Of a DNA stretch of 33,533 nucleotides, positions 25,789-32,429 are shown piece after piece. The stretch covers positions 1 to 33,533 of the forward strand of contig UQNO01000024.1 of assembly GCA_900542475.1 (NCBI GenBank), written 5' to 3'. The DNA is from an uncultured Bacteroidota bacterium (GTDB taxonomy: Bacteria; Bacteroidota; Bacteroidia; Bacteroidales; F082). Within the stretch, counting starts at the first letter, position 1. Each line of letters opens with the position of its first letter. The notes below the pieces were generated by a model. The model was not told the DNA's origin. It saw only the letters and a list, made by a program, of their open reading frames with translations, and searched no databases. A program made the translations under genes and the position numbers.

Positions 25789-27276
25789 ATGGATGCTTTA
25801 TATATCTACAACAGCCTGGCTCGCATGAAGCAGCCTTTCAAACCGATTCACGAAGGTCATGTGGGGATGTACGTCTGCGGTCCGACCGTCTATGGCGACG
25901 CTCACCTCGGCCACGCGCGCCCGGCAATCACTTTCGACCTCGTGTTCCGCTATCTGAAGCATCTTGGCTATAAGGTGCGTTACGTGCGTAACATCACCGA
26001 CGTGGGACATCTCGAACATGATGCCGACGAAGGCGAGGATAAGATTGCGAAGAAGGCTCGTCTCGAGGACCTCGAGCCGATGGAAGTCGCTCAATACTAC
26101 ACGTTTAGATACCATCAGGCGATGGATAAGCTGAATGTTTTGCGTCCTTCTATCGAGCCGCATGCATCAGGTCATATCATCGAGCAAATCGCGATGATTC
26201 AGAAGATTCTCGACGCTGGCTTCGCATATATCGAGAACGGCTCGGTTTATTTCGATATCAAGAAATACAACGAGAAATATCACTACGGTATCCTCTCGGG
26301 AAGAAATATCGATGAGATGATTAACAACACTCGCGAGCTGGCTGGACAGAGCGAGAAGCATAATCCTATCGACTTCGCTTTGTGGAAGAAAGCCGATCCG
26401 AAGCACATCATGCGTTGGCCTTCGCCGTGGAGCGACGGCTTTCCGGGATGGCACATGGAATGCTCCGCAATGGGCTGCAAATACCTCGGCGAGGAGTTCG
26501 ACATACACGGCGGCGGCCTCGACCTGCAGTTCCCGCACCATGAGTCGGAGATAGCGCAGTCGATGGCGGCAAACGGCAAGGCTCCGGTGCGCTATTGGAT
26601 GCATAACAACATGATTACCATCGCCGGACAGAAGATGGGTAAGTCGTTGGGAAACTTCATCACCCTCGACGAGTTCTTCAAGGGCAGTCATAAGAATGCA
26701 AAAGGCGAGGAGATGCTCGCACAGCCTTACAGCCCGATGACGATTCGTTTCTTTATCCTCCAAGCCCAGTACCGCAGCACCGTCGATTTCTCCAATGAGG
26801 CTCTTCAGGCTGCTGAAAAAGGCTATAAACGCCTGATGGAAGCCGCAGGATTGATAGACAAACTCACCGCTATTGAAAGCACTGAAGACCTTGGCATTCA
26901 GAAGATTATGGATGCTTGCTACGATGCCATGAACGACGACTTCAACAGCCCAATCGTGATTGCGAACCTCTTTGAGACTGTTAGAATCATTAACTCTGTG
27001 AAGGATGGTCATTCAAAAATTAATCCGGCGGAATTAGCACTTTTGAAGAAGTTGTTTGATGTCTTCGTCTTTGAGATTCTTGGCTTGTTAAATAATGAAG
27101 CCGGCTCCGACGACAACGGCATAGTCGATGGTTTAATGGATACCATCATCGACATTCGCAAAGAAGCCCGTGCCAAGAAAGACTGGGCAACAAGCGATTT
27201 GATCCGCGACAAACTTGCTGCCCTCGACATCGTGTTGAAAGACGGCAAGGACGGAACAACTTGGAATAAGAAATAG
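25789..27276 (+). CDS. cysS: Cysteinyl-tRNA synthetase
   Basis: CysRS charges tRNA-Cys. The 495-residue class I synthetase has the zinc ligand cysteine and the HIGH-type signature in YVCGPTVYGDAHLGHAR, further zinc ligands in GWHMECSAM and FPHHESE, and the KMSKS equivalent KMGKS. Length is standard for the family. The ATG at 25789 is used because the frame upstream runs through the promoter. A long hairpin begins two bases after the stop. Confidence 0.97.
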   Translation: MDALYIYNSLARMKQPFKPIHEGHVGMYVCGPTVYGDAHLGHARPAITFDLVFRYLKHLGYKVRYVRNITDVGHLEHDADEGEDKIAKKARLEDLEPMEVAQYYTFRYHQAMDKLNVLRPSIEPHASGHIIEQIAMIQKILDAGFAYIENGSVYFDIKKYNEKYHYGILSGRNIDEMINNTRELAGQSEKHNPIDFALWKKADPKHIMRWPSPWSDGFPGWHMECSAMGCKYLGEEFDIHGGGLDLQFPHHESEIAQSMAANGKAPVRYWMHNNMITIAGQKMGKSLGNFITLDEFFKGSHKNAKGEEMLAQPYSPMTIRFFILQAQYRSTVDFSNEALQAAEKGYKRLMEAAGLIDKLTAIESTEDLGIQKIMDACYDAMNDDFNSPIVIANLFETVRIINSVKDGHSKINPAELALLKKLFDVFVFEILGLLNNEAGSDDNGIVDGLMDTIIDIRKEARAKKDWATSDLIRDKLAALDIVLKDGKDGTTWNKK

Positions 27277-27278
27277 AC

Positions 27279-27397
27279 GTTAGCCATTAGCCATTAGTTG
27301 TTAACCACCGTTAACGATATTCTTTCTAATGGCTAATGGCTAACAACTAACGGCTAATGGCTAACAACTAATGGCTAACAGCTACCAACTACCAACT
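27279..27397. repeat. Heptamer repeats and long hairpin upstream of the S23-type gene
   Basis: A perfect 19-pair hairpin joins GTTAGCCATTAGCCATTAG (27279-27297) with its complement at 27326-27344. The loop contains a second hairpin, GTTAAC-CACC-GTTAAC (27300-27315). Variants of GGCTAAT and GGCTAACAACTAA continue to about 27397. No poly-T follows the stem, although it could still slow transcription leaving cysS. Confidence 0.85.
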
Positions 27398-27404
27398 AAA
27401 AATT

Positions 27405-27767
27405 ATGAAACTAAGTGATTACAAACAATTAATAGTGTGGCAAAAATCGATGGATTTAACTGTCGAGATTTATTCTTTGGTTAAGTATTTGCCGAAAGAA
27501 GAAACATACGCCTTGTCTGATCAAATGAGAAGGGCTGTTGTTTCTGTTCCGTCCAATATTGCAGAAGGAAGAGGGCGACTATATCGGAAAGAATTTTTGT
27601 GGTTCGTATCAATTTCCAGAGGTTCATTATATGAAATCGAAACTCAATTGGAAGTTTGTGAAAGATTGAATTATATTGATAAAAGCAAAACAGAGAAAGC
27701 AAAAAACTTAATTATTGAAATAAGCAAAATGCTAAATGCTTTAGCCAACACCCTGGAAACAAAATAG
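27405..27767 (+). CDS. Four-helix-bundle protein (S23/IVP family)
   Basis: This 120-residue, all-helical protein has LIVWQKSMDLTVEIYSL near the start and LSDQMRRAVVSVPSNIAEGRGR in the middle. The latter is the hallmark of the S23 family, first found in intervening sequences of 23S rRNA genes. The biochemical role is unknown. The family is related to Avd, the accessory protein of diversity-generating retroelements, but no reverse transcriptase is nearby. The gene is more AT-rich than cysS and tsf and lies between two blocks of GGCTAAT repeats with hairpins, which suggests a mobile or acquired cassette. Confidence 0.88.
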   Translation: MKLSDYKQLIVWQKSMDLTVEIYSLVKYLPKEETYALSDQMRRAVVSVPSNIAEGRGRLYRKEFLWFVSISRGSLYEIETQLEVCERLNYIDKSKTEKAKNLIIEISKMLNALANTLETK

Positions 27768-27877
27768 CCAATAGTAGTTAGGTCATCCCTAAAAACTATT
27801 GGCTAATGGCTAAAACCTAATGGCTAATAGCTAACAGCTAATGGCTAATGGCTAATGGCTAATGGCTAATGTCTAAC
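27765..27877. repeat. Hairpin and heptamer array downstream of the S23-type gene
   Basis: TAGCCAATAGT (27765-27775, from the stop codon on) pairs perfectly with 27795-27805. An inner TTAGG/CCTAA stem lies in its loop. CTAATGG units follow, including four exact tandem copies and one variant at 27838-27872. It mirrors the block upstream of the gene. Confidence 0.85.
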
Positions 27878-27883
27878 CCCCAA

Positions 27884-28879
27884 TCACCCAAGCTGTACTC
27901 TCTTGAATGCTGTCACAGTAGCGTCCTTGTCCGCCTTCTGAATGAACTGGCGCACTGTGATGCTTCCGTCGAGCAATGAAGCCTGGTCGAGGAGGCAGTT
28001 CTCTTTGAAGAACTTGTTCACGCGACCGTTGGCGATGTTCATCACCATCTGCTCCTTGAGGTTGGCAAGGGTGTCAGCTGTGACTTTTTCGCGAATTTCA
28101 CGAGCTTGTTTAGCCTGCTCTTCTGTAATCCAACCCTTTGCCATATTTGAGTTGATATGGTCGTCACTATCAACGTGGGTGGGGTTGATGCCTGCTTTCT
28201 TCAAAGCTACATCTACTGCTTTTTGAGCCTGTTCCTGTTTTGTCTTCTCGATAGCGACCTCCATCTCACGGTTTTTTGTCTCCTGTGGAATGTCGTCCGC
28301 ATCGATAGCGATAGGCGACATGGCTGCTGCGTGCATTGCCACTTCGTGGGCTGTCTCTTCGATGCCGTCGAATGACTTGTTGAAGCCAACGAGCGTCGCG
28401 AGACGGTTGCCATGGTGATTGTAGTTGGCTACGTACGGAGCCTCAACCACTTCGAGGTGCTTCAGTTCAACTTTCTCGCCAGTCTTTGCAGTGAGGTCGG
28501 TGACGAGGTCGGCGACTGTGCGACCGTTGATGTTGAATGCTTTGAGGGTGTCAAGGTCCTTGATTTTGTTCTCAACAGCTGTGTTGAGGAAATCATTGGC
28601 TGCCTTTACGAAGTCGGCGTTTGAACCTACGAAATCTGTCTCGCAGTTAAGCATGATGACGGCGCCGTATGTATGGTCGGCTGTTGTGGCGGAGATAACA
28701 GCACCTTCTGCCGCCTCGCGGTCAGCGCGTTTTTCAGCGATTTTCTGACCTTTCTTGCGAAGGAAGTCAATGGCTGCTTCTTTGTCGCCGTTGCATTCAA
28801 CGAGAGCTTTCTTGCAGTCCATCATGCCTGCGCCTGTCATTTGTCTGAGTTCATTGACTTGAGCTGCAGTAATATTCAT
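27884..28879 (-). CDS. tsf: Elongation factor Ts
   Basis: EF-Ts is the nucleotide exchange factor for EF-Tu. The 331-residue protein begins with the UBA-like domain ITAAQVNELRQMTGAGMMDCKKAL and has LNCETDFVGSNADF, the EF-Tu contact region. It ends with the QASLLDGSITVRQFI segment typical of the C-terminal module. The length is larger than the E. coli protein (~283) and in keeping with Bacteroidota forms. It is last in the rplM-rpsI-rpsB-tsf operon. Confidence 0.97.
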   Translation of the reverse strand: MNITAAQVNELRQMTGAGMMDCKKALVECNGDKEAAIDFLRKKGQKIAEKRADREAAEGAVISATTADHTYGAVIMLNCETDFVGSNADFVKAANDFLNTAVENKIKDLDTLKAFNINGRTVADLVTDLTAKTGEKVELKHLEVVEAPYVANYNHHGNRLATLVGFNKSFDGIEETAHEVAMHAAAMSPIAIDADDIPQETKNREMEVAIEKTKQEQAQKAVDVALKKAGINPTHVDSDDHINSNMAKGWITEEQAKQAREIREKVTADTLANLKEQMVMNIANGRVNKFFKENCLLDQASLLDGSITVRQFIQKADKDATVTAFKRVQLG

Positions 28880-28907
28880 TTTATTGCCTTTTTTGATTTT
28901 AAATTAA

Positions 28908-29738
28908 TTATTTTTTATTCACGGCCTTGCGAGGACGGCGAGGACGTTTTGTCTCCTCTTCCTTTTCTTTGTCTTCCTCTTCTTCGGCTGTCTTGTCCAT
29001 CATATCCTCTTCGCCTTCTGCTTCTGCCATGTCGGTGTCTTTCATGGTGTTCTTGCGCTCATTGAGACCTTCTTCGATGGCTTCTACCATCTTGCTTACG
29101 ATGAGAGCAATCGACTTTGAAGCGTCGTCGTTGGCAGGGATAGGGAAGTCGATGAGGTTTGGATTTGAGTTGGTGTCAACGATGGCGTAAGTAGGAATGT
29201 TGAGTTTCCTTGCCTCCGCCACAGCGATATGTTCCTTGATGATGTCAACGACGAACACGGCACTTGGAAGGCGGTTGAGGTCAACGATTGAACCAAGGTT
29301 CTTCTGGAGTTTCTCGCGTTCACGCTCGATTTGGAGACGCTCGCGTTTTGAAAGATTATTGTACTGACTGCTCGCTATGAGCTTGTCGATGCTGACCATC
29401 TTGCGCACCGCCTTGCGGATTGTGGTGAAGTTGGTGAGCATGCCGCCGGGCCAACGTTCTGTGACGTATGGCATGTTGACTTTTGAAACGAGTTCGGCGA
29501 CAATGTCTTTCGCCTGTTTTTTTGTAGCTACGAAAAGGACTTTCTTTCCTGATCTTGCTAACTGACGAAGAGCGTTTGCTGCTTCATCAATCTTGGCTTG
29601 TGTCTTGTACAAGTCAATAATATGGATACCGTTACGTTCCATGAAGATGTACGGTGCCATGCTCGGGTTCCATTTTCTTCTGAGGTGACCGAAGTGACAA
29701 CCTGCATCTAATAATTCTTCGAATGTTGCTTGTGTCAT
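28908..29738 (-). CDS. rpsB: 30S ribosomal protein S2 with charged C-terminal tail
   Basis: The 276-residue protein begins MTQATFEELLDAGCHFGHL and has the S2 signatures RKWNPSMAPYIF, GGMLTNFTTIRK and IPTYAIVDTNSNP. The core ends near residue 225. The last ~50 residues form an acidic run (AEGEEDMMDKTAEEEEDKEKEEE) followed by a basic RRPRKAVNKK end, absent from E. coli S2. The start at 29738 is favoured; the frame extends 18 codons upstream into the rpsI gap. Confidence 0.96.
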   Translation of the reverse strand: MTQATFEELLDAGCHFGHLRRKWNPSMAPYIFMERNGIHIIDLYKTQAKIDEAANALRQLARSGKKVLFVATKKQAKDIVAELVSKVNMPYVTERWPGGMLTNFTTIRKAVRKMVSIDKLIASSQYNNLSKRERLQIEREREKLQKNLGSIVDLNRLPSAVFVVDIIKEHIAVAEARKLNIPTYAIVDTNSNPNLIDFPIPANDDASKSIALIVSKMVEAIEEGLNERKNTMKDTDMAEAEGEEDMMDKTAEEEEDKEKEEETKRPRRPRKAVNKK

Positions 29739-29757
29739 GATGTTTCCTTTTAATAGA

Positions 29758-30144
29758 CTAACGTTTGCTGAACTGGAATTTCTTACGTGCACCTGGCTGA
29801 CCCGGCTTCTTGCGTTCGACCATGCGCGGGTCGCGACGCATCAAACCTTTAGCCTTAAGGACCGGACGATATTCAGCGTTGATTTCGCACAATGCACGGC
29901 TGATAGCGAGACGGAGAGCTTCCGCCTGACCGTTGATGCCACCGCCATCGAGGTTGACCTTGATGTCATATTTACCCAAGTTCTCTGTGAGCATCAATGG
30001 CTGCTCAACCACATAATGCAAGATGCTTGTTGGGAAATACTCCTTGTAGTCACGTTTGTTGACCGTAATTTTGCCTTCGCCAGCCTTCATGTAGATGCGT
30101 GCGACGGCTGTCTTTCTTCTACCTAACGCGTTGATTACTTCCAT
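29758..30144 (-). CDS. rpsI: 30S ribosomal protein S9
   Basis: The 128-residue protein starts MEVINALGRRKTAVARIYMK and ends with the basic GARKKFQFSKR tail whose last residues reach the P-site tRNA. The GGGINGQAEALRLAISRAL and DPRMVERKKPGQPGAR motifs are intact. It is 5 bases downstream of rplM, the standard pairing. Confidence 0.98.
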   Translation of the reverse strand: MEVINALGRRKTAVARIYMKAGEGKITVNKRDYKEYFPTSILHYVVEQPLMLTENLGKYDIKVNLDGGGINGQAEALRLAISRALCEINAEYRPVLKAKGLMRRDPRMVERKKPGQPGARKKFQFSKR

Positions 30145-30149
30145 GTTGC

Positions 30150-30599
30150 TTATTTCTTAATTGTTAATACTTGTGGTTGTTGGGCCTCATGCGGATGATT
30201 CGGTCCTTCATAAACGTAAAGATTACGGAAGATGGCACTGCCAAGGCGTGTCTTTGGTAACATGCCTTTTACCGCGTGTTCGACGACGAAGATAGGCTTC
30301 TTCTTGAGAAGATCCTTGACGGTTCTAACGCGCTGACCACTCGGATGACCCGTGTAGTGTACGTAAACCTTCTTGTCCATTTTGTTGCCGGTGAGGACGA
30401 TTTTCTCGGCATTGATTACGATGACATTATCGCCACAATCACTGTGGGGAGTATAGCATGCCTTCCTCTTTCCTCTTAAAACCTGGGCGATTTCCTGTGC
30501 CATGCGGCCAAGAACCTGACCCTCAGCATCAACGACATACCACTTTTTGTTGGCATGCTCTTTGTTAACGCTAACTGTTTTGTAACTTAATGTATCCAT
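30150..30599 (-). CDS. rplM: 50S ribosomal protein L13
   Basis: The 149-residue protein has WYVVDAEGQVLGRMA near the N-terminus and the L13 signature around VEHAVKGMLPKTRLGSAIFRNLYVYEG. It is the first gene of the operon that continues with rpsI, rpsB and tsf. Its 5' leader contains a palindrome next to the predicted transcript start. Confidence 0.98.
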   Translation of the reverse strand: MDTLSYKTVSVNKEHANKKWYVVDAEGQVLGRMAQEIAQVLRGKRKACYTPHSDCGDNVIVINAEKIVLTGNKMDKKVYVHYTGHPSGQRVRTVKDLLKKKPIFVVEHAVKGMLPKTRLGSAIFRNLYVYEGPNHPHEAQQPQVLTIKK

Positions 30600-30645
30600 T
30601 TAATTTTGTTAATTAATTTATTGTGTTTGTTACACTGTTCCTTTA

Positions 30646-30670
30646 CCCAAAATTTGGGACTGCAAAACTA
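30646..30670 (-). promoter_or_regulatory. rplM operon promoter and palindrome
   Basis: The minus strand has a -7 element TAGTTTTGC (30670-30662), matching TAnnTTTG. Four bases later comes the palindrome CCCAAAATTTGGG (30658-30646), at or just after the predicted start of transcription. A further small GTGT/ACAC hairpin follows in the leader. The palindrome may be an operator or part of an L13-type autoregulatory leader; the sequence alone does not decide. Confidence 0.5.
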
Positions 30671-30763
30671 CAAAATTTTTTAACACGAAAAACATTAATG
30701 AAAATTATTTTTTTTAGAACATGGATTACACCGATTTTATACGGTTTTTTGTCGTGTTGCGCC

Positions 30764-30792
30764 GTCATTTCGACCGAAGTGGAGAAATCTCC
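30764..30792 (+). repeat. Dispersed REP-like sequence (CATTTCGACCGAAG type)
   Basis: The stretch reads GTCATTTCGACCGAAG, then TGGAGAAATCTCC with a GGAG/CTCC hairpin. From memory, this sequence recurs in intergenic regions of many Bacteroidota genomes and often creates spurious short ORFs. Only one copy is seen here. It lies between the diverging rplM and gldA-like promoters. Confidence 0.5.
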
Positions 30793-30823
30793 GGTAAAAT
30801 TATCAATATACCAAAATAATTTG

Positions 30824-30832
30824 TATCTTTGC
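30824..30832 (+). promoter_or_regulatory. -7 promoter element of the GldA-like gene
   Basis: TATCTTTGC fits TAnnTTTG exactly, 15 bases before the ATG at 30847. The leader is therefore very short. No clear -33 box is present. Confidence 0.6.
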
Positions 30833-30846
30833 AAAAATTATTTCTC

Positions 30847-31569
30847 ATGTCAATAAAGGTAAACCACGTGACGAAACGATATGATCAGCAACTTGCGCTG
30901 AACGATGTGAGTCTGGATATTGAAAAAGGTCAGATTGTGGGGCTTTTAGGTCCTAACGGAGCTGGAAAGTCCACGCTGATGAAAATTATAACCTGCTTCA
31001 TTCCACAGACGGAAGGCGCGGTTTCTGTTGAGGGTTTCGATACCGTCGATAACCCGATGGAAGTGCGACGTCGCGTCGGATACCTGCCCGAGCACAATCC
31101 TCTTTATCTCGATATGTATGTTCGCGAATATCTTGAGTTCGTGGCTGGAATCCATCATATCACCGGTCCCGAGGCAAAGAAACGTATCGACGAGATGATT
31201 GAAAAAACCGGTCTGACCGTCGAGATGCGCAAGAAAATAGGGGCGTTGTCGAAAGGCTTCCGCCAGCGTGTGGGACTCGCCCAGGCTATGATGCACAACC
31301 CTTCAGTTCTGATTCTCGACGAGCCTACATCAGGCCTCGACCCGAACCAACTTGTTGAAATCCGTGGACTTATCTCCGAACTTGGGAAAGAAAAAACTGT
31401 CCTCCTCTCGACTCATATCATGCAGGAGGTGGAAGCTGTCTGCCCGCGTATCGTTATTATTAATAAAGGTGTTGTCGTTGCCAACGACTCGATTGAGAAC
31501 ATCAAAATGAACGTGATGCACAGCAAAGACGCAAGCATCGAGGAGTGCTTCCATGTGCTGACAAAATAA
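30847..31569 (+). CDS. ABC transporter ATP-binding protein, GldA-like
   Basis: The 240-residue ATPase has Walker A GPNGAGKST at 35-43, the signature LSKGFRQRVGLAQA, Walker B VLILDEPTSGLDPNQ and the switch histidine in LLSTH. Motifs such as GYLPEHNPLYLDMYVREYL are characteristic of GldA, the ATPase of the gliding-associated GldAFG exporter of Bacteroidota. It is shorter than the ~300 residues of classic GldA, lacking most of the C-terminal domain. No permease gene follows, so the partner subunit must be elsewhere. The start at 30847 fits the promoter. Confidence 0.85.
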   Translation: MSIKVNHVTKRYDQQLALNDVSLDIEKGQIVGLLGPNGAGKSTLMKIITCFIPQTEGAVSVEGFDTVDNPMEVRRRVGYLPEHNPLYLDMYVREYLEFVAGIHHITGPEAKKRIDEMIEKTGLTVEMRKKIGALSKGFRQRVGLAQAMMHNPSVLILDEPTSGLDPNQLVEIRGLISELGKEKTVLLSTHIMQEVEAVCPRIVIINKGVVVANDSIENIKMNVMHSKDASIEECFHVLTK

Positions 31570-31606
31570 TTTTTCATGAAAGAGCCGGTGTTTAAAAAAT
31601 AATTTG

Positions 31607-31615
31607 TATTCTTGC
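31607..31615 (+). promoter_or_regulatory. Possible -7 element of the structured RNA
   Basis: TATTCTTGC has one mismatch to TAnnTTTGC. It lies 12 bases before the 5' arm of the closing helix of the candidate RNA at 31620-31750. Confidence 0.4.
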
Positions 31616-31619
31616 ATCG

Positions 31620-31750
31620 TAAAGGGAACTTCTATGGTTCCAAGCACTAACTTCTGACAGACCGCCGATAATGTCAGAGGTGTTTAAGGAAACGGACGGC
31701 GGCAATCCGAATAAAGAGTGTGCTGCTTTTTCCATAGAAGTTTCTTTTTT
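31620..31750 (+). ncRNA. Candidate structured RNA with kissing hairpins
   Basis: An 11-pair closing helix joins AACTTCTATGG (31627-31637) to CCATAGAAGTT (31732-31742), followed by TCTTTTTT. Inside are AGCAC/GTGCT (31643-31647 with 31720-31724) and a 10-pair hairpin (31650-31659 with 31672-31681). A CGGA/TCCG hairpin follows (31693-31696 with 31706-31709). The two hairpin loops hold complementary CCGCCG (31662-31667) and CGGCGG (31697-31702), a possible kissing interaction. The design resembles a compact three-way junction RNA ending in a terminator. I match it to no known RNA family. Its 3' half is antisense to the end of the gene at 31684-32094. Confidence 0.5.
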
Positions 31751-32094
31751 ATTGTATCTTCAGCTTTCTTCGACTCGGCAATCCTCGCTTCCCAATGGTC
31801 TCCTGAAAGACACAAATCTATTCCGGCAGTATGGTTTAATTCGCCATAGAATATAACCAATAATATGGAATTTCCAGAGCCTTGACGGATTTGGTCATAG
31901 CCTTTTACAACTGTCAAAGCAAAATCAATGGCGGATAGCCTTGATTTTTCCAACTCGGTTTTATTACGTCGTTCAATGTGCTTCAAATAGTTTGAAGTTA
32001 AATATATATCAGCGCATTTTCTGTTGATTTGTTGTGCTGCCGTCATTTTTAATCGACCAACTTTAATATGTTTATTTTCATTTTTCATATACAA
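31684..32094 (-). CDS. PBECR-like nuclease domain protein (toxin-type)
   Basis: The 136-residue protein resembles the phage/polymorphic-toxin PBECR nuclease domains (Barnase-EndoU-ColicinE5/D-RelE-like). Shared patterns are ADIYLTSNYLKHIERRN (29-44), IRQGSGNSILLV (69-80), and a final KKKLLW (116-121). The family's HIExRH is HIERRN here, so one potential catalytic histidine is missing. Such domains are usually C-terminal in larger toxins or phage proteins; here it stands alone without a secretion signal. The match is from motif memory, not a search. It ends on the opposite strand within the structured RNA candidate. A second ATG (residue 17) is possible. Confidence 0.5.
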   Translation of the reverse strand: MYMKNENKHIKVGRLKMTAAQQINRKCADIYLTSNYLKHIERRNKTELEKSRLSAIDFALTVVKGYDQIRQGSGNSILLVIFYGELNHTAGIDLCLSGDHWEARIAESKKAEDTIKKKLLWKKQHTLYSDCRRPFP

Positions 32095-32246
32095 TTTTTT
32101 AAAATATTTAATAAATCAACGCCATTCCGCTATAAAGCGATTCATCTTCAGTCAATAAATTTTACGCTGCTCTTTGTTTTTGATACTAATTATGTGCAAA
32201 ATTGCAAAAATTTTTTCAAAAAGGCGTCAACTTCAATAATTTTTTA

Positions 32247-32255
32247 TAAATTTGC
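32247..32255 (+). promoter_or_regulatory. -7 promoter element for leader B and lipoprotein gene
   Basis: TAAATTTGC fits TAnnTTTG. The predicted transcript starts near 32262 and runs ~170 bases before the ATG at 32430. From 32095 to 32246 the sequence is AT-rich, with a CGCT/AGCG mini-hairpin (32128-32139) and no gene that I can see. Confidence 0.6.
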
Positions 32256-32297
32256 CGTTGGATTTGGGCGAAATCATTTCCGTTTTATTGACAATTC

Positions 32298-32376
32298 GGA
32301 AGCGTTATGCTTGTCTTGCTGTTGGGAATGCGAGAAGTTTCCAATATAGAATGCGGCATATCGGCTCCACGCTTCC
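32298..32376 (+). ncRNA. Structured leader RNA B upstream of a lipoprotein gene
   Basis: GGAAGCGT-TATGC (32298-32310) pairs with GCATA (32356-32360), an 8-base bulge TCGGCTCC, and ACGCTTCC (32369-32376). Inside is a 7-pair hairpin TTGGGAA/TTTCCAA (32322-32344). The outer helix, the one-sided bulge and the distance from the -7 element (44 bases) match leader A at 19060-19224, while the inner parts differ. An extra G-C pair extends the helix here. Probably a conserved 5' UTR element; its role is unknown. Confidence 0.6.
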
Positions 32377-32429
32377 CCTCATTGATAATAACTCCGTTGT
32401 GGCGGCCGGATGGAATAAAAACTATAGTT

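Noticed and set aside
27405..27767. S23-type four-helix protein as the Avd partner of the variable lipoprotein
   Set aside because: It is ~5 kb away, separated by housekeeping genes, lies in its own repeat cassette, and no reverse transcriptase is present. The family resemblance alone is not enough.
27838..27872. CRISPR array in the heptamer repeats
   Set aside because: Units are 7 bases with no spacers and no cas genes nearby.
30623..30856. 77-codon + strand frame between rplM and the GldA-like gene
   Set aside because: It runs through the rplM leader and a known type of dispersed repeat that often gives false frames; no start context or domain.
31750..31860. Extension of the structured RNA beyond the T run
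   Set aside because: This stretch is explained by the coding sequence on the minus strand, and I see no further pairing.
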